Origin: JACJXF01 sp964404825
GTDB taxonomy: Bacteria > Bacteroidota > Bacteroidia > Bacteroidales > GCA-2748055
NCBI GenBank assembly: GCA_964404825.1
Contig: CAYOLQ010000008.1
Coordinates: forward strand, 1-64,000
Length of the DNA: 64,000 bases
Reading direction: 5' to 3'
Of this stretch, positions 9,455 through 15,579 are shown in pieces. A program made the translations under genes and the position numbers. The notes under the pieces were generated by a model. It was not told where the DNA came from, searched no databases, and was given only the letters and a program-made list of their open reading frames with translations. Within the stretch, counting starts at the first letter, position 1, and the number at the start of each line of letters is the position of its first letter.

Positions 9455-9590
9455 TCTTAATTTGCGATTCCCTTGCGCTTAATATTTTTTCACTGAGAAT
9501 TCCATACTTCAAAAAGCAAAATCATTCCTAAGATTAATTGTTTATCAAAAAAATGCCTTAATTTGCCTTCTCATTACTAAAAAATACCTT

Positions 9591-10127
9591 ATGAAAAAAC
9601 TGATTCTTACCTTGTTTGTCCTTTCAGCTGCGTTGTTTACCGCATTTGGACAAAAAGGAAAACTCGAAGTTGGCATGAAAGCTCCGGAATGGAAATTTAC
9701 CGATGCTGACGGCAAAGAATTTACAATGGCATCGTGGCCTGGAAAAGTTTTACAACTAAATTATGTTGATCCCGATGTTTCGGACCTCAATGACGTATTT
9801 AATGATGCAGTAAAAAAAGCAAGAGAAGTTGATAATCGCATAAGCAGTGATAAATTCAAAGGATTTGGAATTGTTGACTGCGAATCGACCTGGAAACCCA
9901 ATTACCTTATCCGCACAATCGCCGGGAACAAAGCAAAAAAATATGAAACAACTATTCTCTTCGATTATGAAGCAACTCTCCAAAATACCTGGGGTCTGCC
10001 TGAAGACGAGTACACAGTTGTGATTCTGGATAAAAACCGTATCTGTCGGGCAATCTATAAAGGTAAGGTTCCCGATTCTGAAATTGAGAATATTATTAAG
10101 CTGATTATTAAGCTTGGTGACGAATAG
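9591..10127 (+). CDS. Secreted YtfJ-family thioredoxin-fold protein
   Basis: A 178-residue protein with a Sec signal peptide (MKKLILTLFVLSAALFTAFG, cleaved near residue 20) followed by a thioredoxin/AhpC-like fold of the YtfJ type: LEVGMKAPEWKFTDADGKEF, WPGKVLQLNYVDPDVSDLN, FGIVDCESTWKPNYLIRTI, TILFDYEATLQNTWGL and YTVVILDKNRICRAIYKG. There is no CxxC pair, so disulfide oxidoreductase activity is not expected; two isolated Cys residues remain. Its biological role is unknown. It stands alone between two repeat-filled gaps. A weak promoter-like pair (TTG at 9538, TTAATTTG at 9558) precedes it. Confidence 0.75.
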   Translation: MKKLILTLFVLSAALFTAFGQKGKLEVGMKAPEWKFTDADGKEFTMASWPGKVLQLNYVDPDVSDLNDVFNDAVKKAREVDNRISSDKFKGFGIVDCESTWKPNYLIRTIAGNKAKKYETTILFDYEATLQNTWGLPEDEYTVVILDKNRICRAIYKGKVPDSEIENIIKLIIKLGDE

Positions 10128-10136
10128 TTTTTTGTA

Positions 10137-10300
10137 GGAGGAAGATGGGACGATGGACCATGGACGATGGACATAATGTATGGTCTATGGTCCATGGTCT
10201 ATCGTCCTTCTTTTAGGTCCATCGTCTATAGCCCTCTCCTCCAATAATCCATCGTCCATTCTCTATCGTCCTTCTTTTATAGTCCATTGTCCTCCTTCTT
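10137..10300. repeat. GGACGATGG/CCATCGTCC inverted and direct repeat cluster
   Basis: Two 25-base arms, 10148-10172 (beginning GGACGATGGACC) and 10183-10207 (ending GGTCTATCGTCC), are near-perfect inverted copies with four mismatches and a 10-base loop. Further copies of the words CCATCGTCC, CTATCGTCC and TAGTCCATTGTCC continue to about 10293. It fills the gap after the YtfJ-like gene and might act as a transcription stop or as a mobile-type simple repeat. The remainder of the gap up to 10468 is A+T-rich leader. Confidence 0.78.
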
Positions 10301-10468
10301 AATCCCTCCCTACCCTGTCCGAAAACGAACAACCCTGTTTCAAAAGCGTTCATATTTGTAAAGATTATAAATAACAATTATACTTGTATTTACCTGATAT
10401 TAAATACATTGCAGACTTTGGCACGCAATGTGATAATATGTTTTCATCAACAATTAAATAAAAACGAG

Positions 10469-10939
10469 ATGAAAACAAGAATTATATATATCGCACTTAC
10501 CGCAGTATTAAGCTTAAGCACAATAAGTGTTTTTGCAGATGGTACAAAAGGGAAAAAGGATTCTTCACAGAAAAAGAGCGCAACAGTAACTGCCTTTCTT
10601 AATAGTGCAAAGGAAGTTGGCATGGAGCTCGAAAGCTGGATGACCTCCCTTAAAGAGTTCAACAACAAAACTGAAGTATTTGCAGAAAGTCCTCTGGAGC
10701 TCGAATCATGGATGCTCAACGATTTCGGAGCAGCAATCAGTACTGAAAAATTTCAGGATGAGGAATTACTTATGGAATCATGGATGATGGAAGACTTCAA
10801 GGTAAATATGAACGAAGATTTTCAGGAAGAAGAGTTAATTCTTGAAGAATGGATGCTGGAATCTTTTGAAATTCAAAATCAGGAGATATTCATCGACGAG
10901 GAACTCAAATTTGAATCCTGGATGTTAGAAATAATGTAA
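10469..10939 (+). CDS. Secreted acidic protein of five ESWM repeats, function unknown
   Basis: A 156-residue protein not recognised as any characterised family. The ATG at 10469 gives a good Sec signal peptide (MKTRIIYIALTAVLSLSTIS, then VFA|D); the longer open frame from 10409 would bury it. After a short basic Lys/Ser-rich linker (about residues 25-45) the protein is five copies of a 23-24 residue unit of the form EEL-x-[LM]ESWM[LM]-x-[DS]F followed by an acidic stretch. The Trp-Met pairs fall at residues 57, 81, 105, 128 and 151; the last copy ends the protein at WMLEIM. The mature part is strongly acidic. A strong intrinsic terminator follows, so it is probably a single-gene transcript. 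Confidence 0.8.
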   Translation: MKTRIIYIALTAVLSLSTISVFADGTKGKKDSSQKKSATVTAFLNSAKEVGMELESWMTSLKEFNNKTEVFAESPLELESWMLNDFGAAISTEKFQDEELLMESWMMEDFKVNMNEDFQEEELILEEWMLESFEIQNQEIFIDEELKFESWMLEIM

Positions 10940-10973
10940 AGTTTTCTTTTTTAGGTTTAAGTGGTTAGCGAAT

Positions 10974-11013
10974 AAAGGGCATCCCGTGACGGGCTGCCCT
11001 TTTAGTTTTTTAA
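10974..11013 (+). terminator. Rho-independent terminator after the ESWM-repeat gene
   Basis: The outer stem AAAGGGCA pairs with TGCCCTTT, with CCCGTGACGGG inside, followed by TAGTTTTTT. It lies 35 bp after the stop at 10939 and points along the plus strand. Confidence 0.88.
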
Positions 11014-11148
11014 CAATATCAAATTGATTTTAAATGAGTTATATCATCAATGTCCTTTTGACGGCTAATGCTTGAATTATGCTTAATGAAAATTTTAAAT
11101 TTCCCTGACCAATAAAAGAAAAGCAAGCTTTTTTTGATGAGATGCTAC

Positions 11149-12351
11149 TTATAAAGTAATATAATCCAATAGATCTGCCCGAAGAATTCTGATTATCTCC
11201 GCGAAATTATCTTCTCGTGTTCTGATAAACATAAACCCAAATAAGGGGTGTTTTGAAAAATCAACCTCTCTGAATTCCAACACATTTTCAAATTCACTTA
11301 CTAATTTCTTGTAGTCAAAGCTTTTAATACCCTTTCCCTCTGTTCCAGTCCGGTTATCCAGTACAATGATGTTGTAACTATCTGTATCGTTTATGGAAAG
11401 AATTTCTGTCCAATTTGGTTTTTTCCGGTTAAAATAATACTCATACAGATTAATACCATAGCTGAAAAAAGCCATATCGGCTGTAGTGCACCAGCCTCCA
11501 AATCGAGCAGGATTTACTTCTATGGGCATAATGGTGTGGTCATCATCAATTCTAACCTCCAGATGAAGAGGGAAATTTTTCAGTCCTGTCTTTTTCCCCA
11601 GTTTAATAAGAAATGACTCTATGGCGGGTAGAGTATCTTTCACTATTTCATGTGAAGTTGTGTAGACTCTGTCGCTCACATCATCGCCGGATGCAAACAC
11701 ATGCTTAAAAATGCTCAGCACCACAGGCCTGCCCACTGAATCAAAATAGCAATCCGAAGCATACTCCTCCCCCTTTATATACTCTTCAATAATGAGAGTA
11801 GAACTATCGACAACGCTTGACGGGAAGAATTTTTTTACCCAACTGCTGCCGGCCAAAATCTGAGGTCTGGCCTTTTCCCAATCCGATACTGTTTTAATAT
11901 TGATAACCCCCAGACTTAAAAATCCGACAGAGGGCTTTATTACAAATGGCATTTGTATGCTTGAAATATCGAATGAATCGATTTGGCTTAATTTAATTGT
12001 GGTGTAAAAAAAATCAGGATACAATTCCCTGAGCAGATCCCTGAAAAGACCCTTATCCTTGAAATACTTAATTGTTGAATAAAATTCTGTTTTCCCGATA
12101 TGTTCTTCAATCCATCCGATTGAATTCTCCGAATGGGTGTATAATAATTGCTCTTCCGACAATTCCATCTGCGAAACAGCCTGCTGTTCAGATATATAAA
12201 CCAGATTTCTTCCTCTACCAAAATCAAGGGATTTAGGCGTTTGAACAATCGGGATTTTCAAATCCTCTATTGTTTGAAGAAAAAACTCTGACACATAAGG
12301 TTCGTCCAAAAAAGTTAATCTGAATGGATTATATTTTCCATTTTCTCCCAT
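11149..12351 (-). CDS. ATP-grasp domain protein, substrate unknown
   Basis: A 400-residue soluble protein with the ATP-grasp fold of carboxylate-amine/thiol ligases. The ATP-binding strand with its Lys is in MPFVIKPSVGFLSLGVINI (about residues 133-151). IIEEYIKGEEYASDCYFD (about 187-204) is the second nucleotide-binding stretch, and PLHLEVRIDDDHTIMPIEVNPARFGG (about 262-287) carries the acidic and Asn residues that hold Mg-ATP. The C-terminal ~90 residues look like a separate small domain. The protein lacks a signal peptide. It is convergent with the ESWM-repeat gene and no partner enzyme is nearby, so the substrate cannot be guessed. It is closer to stand-alone ATP-grasp ligases than to PurK or CarB. 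Confidence 0.75.
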   Translation of the reverse strand: MGENGKYNPFRLTFLDEPYVSEFFLQTIEDLKIPIVQTPKSLDFGRGRNLVYISEQQAVSQMELSEEQLLYTHSENSIGWIEEHIGKTEFYSTIKYFKDKGLFRDLLRELYPDFFYTTIKLSQIDSFDISSIQMPFVIKPSVGFLSLGVINIKTVSDWEKARPQILAGSSWVKKFFPSSVVDSSTLIIEEYIKGEEYASDCYFDSVGRPVVLSIFKHVFASGDDVSDRVYTTSHEIVKDTLPAIESFLIKLGKKTGLKNFPLHLEVRIDDDHTIMPIEVNPARFGGWCTTADMAFFSYGINLYEYYFNRKKPNWTEILSINDTDSYNIIVLDNRTGTEGKGIKSFDYKKLVSEFENVLEFREVDFSKHPLFGFMFIRTREDNFAEIIRILRADLLDYITL

Positions 12352-12455
12352 TTTTATTCAATGTTTAATTAGTTGTATTTACGATTCATTTGATTCGGAT
12401 GATTTGATCCACAAGTGATTTTTTTGGTACTGTGAAATTATCAAAAACAATCCAT

Positions 12456-12874
12456 TTTCCCGATGTTAATTGGGATAAACTTCTCATCCCATCTTCAAAT
12501 ATTCAATCAGTTTACTTTAAAAAAAATCCCTGCATGTACAGGGATTTTAACTAATACGGGTGGAAGATGGGGTTTCCCGATGTTCATCGGGATAAACTTC
12601 TCACCCCATCTACTCAGATTACTCTCAAAAAAAAATCCCTATAAATACAGGGATTTTCTATTATCTGGGTGGAAGATGGGGTTTCCCGATGTTCATCGGG
12701 ATAAACTTCTCACCCCATCTANNNNNNNNNNNNNNNNNNNNNNNNNNNNNNNNNNNNNNNNNNNNNNNNNNNNNNNNNNNNNNNNNNNNNNNNNNNNNNN
12801 NNNNNNNNNNNNNNNNNNNNNAAAAAAATCCCTATAAATACAGGGATTTTCTATTATCTGGGTGGAAGATGGGG
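12456..12874. repeat. ~109-bp structured tandem repeat array, interrupted by an assembly gap
   Basis: Units begin with TTTCCCGATG at 12456 (degenerate first copy), 12573 and 12682, 117 and 109 bases apart. From the second copy on, each unit holds a nested palindrome: AGATGGGG...CCCCATCT outside and CCCGATG-TT-CATCGGG inside. It also holds an A-tract, hairpin and T-tract built on ATCCCT...AGGGAT (12526, 12635 and 12828), which could terminate transcription in either direction. Sequence resumes in mid-unit after the N run, so copies are missing. An open frame crosses the array only because of the repeat. The rest of the 12352-13016 gap (about 665 bases) is A+T-rich with no gene. Confidence 0.88.
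12722..12821. other. Assembly gap of 100 N
   Basis: Exactly 100 N, the usual placeholder for a gap of unknown size, lies within the tandem array. Distances across it carry no meaning. Confidence 0.97.
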
Positions 12875-13016
12875 TTATACCTCATTTTGTTATATATGAT
12901 TGATTATTAATTATTTGGGTTTTATGTTTTGGCGCAAAACAGCATTTTTTTGGCGCAGGAATTGTTTTTACAAAGATAAAACCTTTTGCGTTTGCAATCT
13001 CAATTATTAAAAAGAA

Positions 13017-13457
13017 TTATGGGGAACAAGCCTTTATAGTTTCTTCAATTTGCCGGGCATATTTTTCGATTTCTTCATTTGTTAATTCATTCTGCATTTT
13101 CCGGAACTCCGACTCCATAATATACATTCCATCCCTTGTCCGGAAGATCCTCAGATTTACCATTCCCTCTCCCCTTGTGGCATGCTCATGAACCTGTTGA
13201 ATATGCTTTACAATTTCACGCATAGGTATGACCTGGGGTATCATATCGTAATAGGAATCCGGGTCATCAACAAAGAAATTCAGAATGGGCTCCTCCAATA
13301 CTTCTGCAATCTTTTTCAATTGATCTACACTTACCGATACGCGGGAATTATAAATGTCATATATTCCTTGTCTTGTCCTTCCCAGGCGTTTTGCCAGTTC
13401 CAGAACTGAAACACCTTTAGAACCAGCAATAATTTTTATTTTTTCTCCAATTAACAT
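13017..13457 (-). CDS. XRE-family helix-turn-helix transcriptional regulator
   Basis: A 146-residue cytoplasmic protein. Residues about 4-65 are a Cro/C1-type helix-turn-helix: IGEKIKIIAGSKGVSVLELAKRLGRTRQGIYDIYNSRVSVSVDQLKKIAEVLEEPILNFF, with the recognition helix around GRTRQGIYDIY. The C-terminal half (HIQQVHEHATRGEGMVNLRIF...EIEKYARQIEETI) is charged and probably a dimerisation or sensing part. It is transcribed away from the three-gene cluster at 13576-14517. The -33 box of that cluster's promoter begins at the last base of this gene's start codon, which suggests it could repress the cluster and itself. This regulatory role is inferred from position only. Confidence 0.85.
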   Translation of the reverse strand: MLIGEKIKIIAGSKGVSVLELAKRLGRTRQGIYDIYNSRVSVSVDQLKKIAEVLEEPILNFFVDDPDSYYDMIPQVIPMREIVKHIQQVHEHATRGEGMVNLRIFRTRDGMYIMESEFRKMQNELTNEEIEKYARQIEETIKACSP

Positions 13458-13488
13458 TTGAAATTGTATTTAATGTTACTTATATTTG
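13457..13488 (+). promoter_or_regulatory. Bacteroidota-type promoter for the 13576-14517 cluster
   Basis: TTTG at 13457-13460 and TATATTTG at 13481-13488 with a 20-base spacer match both halves of the Bacteroidota promoter consensus (TTTG and TAnnTTTG). Predicted transcription starts near 13494, leaving about an 80-base leader before the ATG at 13576. The -33 box touches the start codon of the divergent XRE gene. Confidence 0.65.
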
Positions 13489-13575
13489 TAGTTTATTTTA
13501 CATTTAATAGTTAATATGCATATTTATTGCAATTATTTTACTAATTTATGAAAATATTTACAATTCAACAAAAAG

Positions 13576-13887
13576 ATGATACAAAATTTTGAATTTAAGT
13601 ACAAAATAAAAGAGAAACTGGAGTCACTTACTCATACAGAATATAAAACCTATCTGAAAACCTTGCCTAAGGCTTTAAGAATTAGTTCAAGGACATTTTT
13701 GAGATACCTGTATACCCGGATTGATGACATGTATAGCATGCCAGCTGATCATCTTGCACAACTGGCCCGGTTTTTTAATTGCCGGATTGAAGACCTGCTG
13801 AATTATGAACCACCTCCTTTATCCGGTAAAAAATTAATGTCCCAGAATAATGCAGATTTGATTCAAAAATTCAAATTCGTGAAATAA
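13576..13887 (+). CDS. Small helix-turn-helix-like protein
   Basis: A 103-residue cytoplasmic protein. Its middle (LRISSRTFLRYLYTRIDDMYSMPADHLAQLARFFNCRIEDLLNY, about residues 38-80) has the look of the second half of an XRE-type fold: a recognition helix, then the 'start-counting-helix and ED-LLN' end common in Cro/C1 proteins. It overlaps the next gene by one base (TAATG), so the two are probably translationally coupled. It may be a second DNA-binding protein paired with the divergent XRE regulator. No close family is recognised. Confidence 0.65.
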   Translation: MIQNFEFKYKIKEKLESLTHTEYKTYLKTLPKALRISSRTFLRYLYTRIDDMYSMPADHLAQLARFFNCRIEDLLNYEPPPLSGKKLMSQNNADLIQKFKFVK

Positions 13888-14270
13888 TGAAAAACAGATT
13901 CGAAATCCGGTTTTGTAAAAATTGTAAGAATCCTATTCCAACAACCCGGAATAAAGGAGCAATTTTTTGTTCAAATAATTGCGGATATTCTTACCGAAAT
14001 GATGCAAAAGCTAATGAGAAGAAAAAACAAAAAGAGCAGGAACCCGGTTTATACAAAAGCTATAATGTTATTAAAAATCTAATTCGTATGGGGTTATATG
14101 ATATCTCAATAGAAACTGCCAATGACCTGGGGATGGATTTCAATCACAACCAGGGACTTATAAATATTGATAAAGTTAAAAATACAACTGAATACAGGGT
14201 ATTTGAATTCTCGTACACCATTTATAATAACCGTATCAAAATAAAAAAAATTACAGATGAATGCACTTGA
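13887..14270 (+). CDS. Small zinc-ribbon protein, function unknown
   Basis: A 127-residue basic protein. Residues about 7-32 (FCKNCKNPIPTT, then IFCSNNCGY) place four Cys as CxxC and CxxxC, a treble-clef or ribbon zinc site often seen in DNA- or RNA-binding proteins. A Lys/Glu-rich stretch (about 40-52) follows, then a region with SYNVIKNLIRMGLYDISIETANDLGMDF. It overlaps the preceding gene by one base and the next by 14 bases, which marks a tight operon. The function is unknown; nucleic-acid binding is an inference from the zinc site. Confidence 0.65.
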   Translation: MKNRFEIRFCKNCKNPIPTTRNKGAIFCSNNCGYSYRNDAKANEKKKQKEQEPGLYKSYNVIKNLIRMGLYDISIETANDLGMDFNHNQGLINIDKVKNTTEYRVFEFSYTIYNNRIKIKKITDECT

Positions 14271-14517
14271 CTTCCACAAAATGTTCGTTGAGCAGAATAA
14301 TTCAAATCTAGGTATTATTCCTCCATTAAAAAACTTAAAAAATTTACAGCCCTCTGTTCCTGGTAATAATCCGGAATTCCAGGTAGCCAATATTAAGGAT
14401 AATCAATCGACATTCCCCTGGGGATTATTACTTTTTACTTGTGCTACCATCGGTTTGATAATATTCCTGCGAAACAAATCACAAAAACTAAACTCTAAAG
14501 ATATAGAGCAATATTGA
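14257..14517 (+). CDS. Small single-pass membrane protein, function unknown
   Basis: An 86-residue protein with one transmembrane helix near residues 53-70 (FPWGLLLFTCATIGLIIFL) followed by a short Lys/Arg-rich tail (RNKSQKLNSKD), so the C-terminus is probably cytoplasmic. The N-terminal half is polar and Asn/Pro-rich. The ATG at 14257 overlaps the previous stop by 14 bases; an internal ATG at 14281 would give a start just after it. Last gene of the small cluster. Codon use and A+T content resemble the two genes before it. Confidence 0.55.
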   Translation: MNALDFHKMFVEQNNSNLGIIPPLKNLKNLQPSVPGNNPEFQVANIKDNQSTFPWGLLLFTCATIGLIIFLRNKSQKLNSKDIEQY

Positions 14518-14665
14518 AGACAGTTAAGTCTTCTGTAATTTCAAGCTGAGATTATAATTTAATTCTCATTACCTAACTCTCTATAGGCCCCTCAGAAATT
14601 CATGATAAACAATTTTTACTCCTAAAGATTTTTTCGGCATACAAAATTCAATATTATTAATATAT

Positions 14666-14769
14666 CACGATTAATTGTGACTAATTGAAATAAATCGGGA
14701 TAAACATAAGTTTATAGAACCTTTTTCTTTCAATTAGTATAATAATTATTGCGATTAATTGCAATTAAT
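14666..14769. repeat. Cluster of short inverted repeats built on the word ATTAATTG
   Basis: Three symmetrical pieces lie within 104 bases: CACGATTAATTGTG (14666-14679, one mismatch from a palindrome); ACTAATTGAAA (14680-14690) matched by TTTCAATTAGT (14728-14738); and the perfect 16-base palindrome ATTAATTGCAATTAAT (14754-14769). This density could mark a protein-binding or recombination site, but A+T-rich DNA makes such symmetry more likely by chance. Confidence 0.45.
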
Positions 14770-15205
14770 TCTATAATGCTATCCTTTAGGAATTATAAAT
14801 ATATCAACAATTCCTCATTTGAGTTTGTTTCAAATTAACAGAATGACTTAATAATCCTTAGAAACTCGTTTGCATTTTTAACTTCAATAATCTAATAGTC
14901 TATATCCAATAAATCTCCGCATCTAAAAATTATTGGATTTTTTTTATCGTTTCGTGATCCTTGTATATTAAAAAGTCGACAATTTGGTTTATTATATATC
15001 ATTTTCTAGATTTATAATATAAACGTGTTCATTAAGTCCAAGCCTGGAGTTAGAAAATCCCACACTTTCTGAAGTCTATTCGGGACATGTTTTAAATTGC
15101 TACATTATAACAATCAAATCAATGATAATTGTGGAACTCATAAATTAGCATGTGGCTTCGGCAATCTGATGGATTTAAGTTTGAATCCAGATAGGGTCAA
15201 TAAGG

Positions 15206-15234
15206 AACGGAAATCTTAGGGTTTCCGTTTTTTT
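15206..15234 (+). terminator. Rho-independent terminator in non-coding DNA
   Basis: AACGGAAA pairs perfectly with TTTCCGTT around an 8-base loop, and the second arm runs into a T tract. A bulged hairpin (TGGATT...AATCCA, about 15169-15188) lies just upstream. With no gene ahead of it for about 690 bases, it may end a small RNA. Confidence 0.7.
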
Positions 15235-15247
15235 ACTGGAAGGGATG

Positions 15248-15325
15248 CGAACCCGGGGTTCGAACCTAGGAGGAACGACGAGCTTATGAGGCCCGCTTGC
15301 GGGACGAATAATCCCTCCAGGTTCG
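15248..15325. other. Strongly folded, G+C-rich intergenic element
   Basis: CGAACCC (15248) and GGGTTCG (15256) form one inverted repeat. CGAACCT (15261-15267) plus GGAGG (15269-15273) pair with CCTCC (15314-15318) plus AGGTTCG (15319-15325). CCCGC-TT-GCGGG (15292-15303) forms an inner stem. GGTTCGAACC resembles a tRNA T-arm, but no acceptor, D-arm or anticodon arm can be built, so it is not called a tRNA. Confidence 0.6.
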
Positions 15326-15333
15326 TGTGAGCT

Positions 15334-15370
15334 GACAAATCTAAAAATTCAGAGATTTGTCCGTTTTTTT
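15334..15370 (+). terminator. Rho-independent terminator with 9-bp perfect stem
   Basis: GACAAATCT pairs with AGATTTGTC around a 10-base loop, followed by CG and seven T. It lies just after the folded element, so the two could be one transcription unit that ends here on the plus strand. Confidence 0.75.
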
Positions 15371-15579
15371 ATCAAGATTCATATTGTCAATTAACAAAAT
15401 AAGACGGAACTCTTCATTGATTCTCGGGGTTTGTTATTTATTTCCATCAATTATTAGTTTTTCGGGGAATATCGAATCCCATATTTGTTTTTTTACTTGT
15501 AAATCGGCTCTTTCATCGGGGAAGCCTGGATACAACATTGGCAGATATATTTATTCACACTAAATGCTAATAATATTGT

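Larger units (their letters stand above)
14518..15579. other. 1.06-kb non-coding stretch between the small cluster and the VWA protein gene
   Basis: No convincing gene lies here; a 68-codon open frame at 15357-15563 has no family features and starts over a terminator. The left half is very A+T-rich and holds the inverted repeats at 14666-14769. The right part (15206-15370) holds two intrinsic terminators and a folded element, listed separately. Confidence 0.6.

Noticed and set aside
12456..12874. CRISPR array
   Set aside because: Units are about 109 bases, nearly identical throughout with no unique spacers, and no cas gene is present.
12463..12910. Plus-strand frames through the tandem array, including N
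   Set aside because: They repeat the same peptide because of the DNA repeat, contain unknown residues from the gap and lack any independent support.
14666..14769. Integrase attachment site
   Set aside because: No integrase, tRNA target or matching second site was found, so it is listed only as palindromic DNA.
15248..15325. tRNA gene
   Set aside because: Only a T-arm-like GGTTCGAACC is present; no cloverleaf with acceptor, D- and anticodon arms can be formed on either strand.
15357..15563. 68-codon plus-strand open frame
   Set aside because: It starts inside the T tract of a terminator, has no homology features and is isolated.
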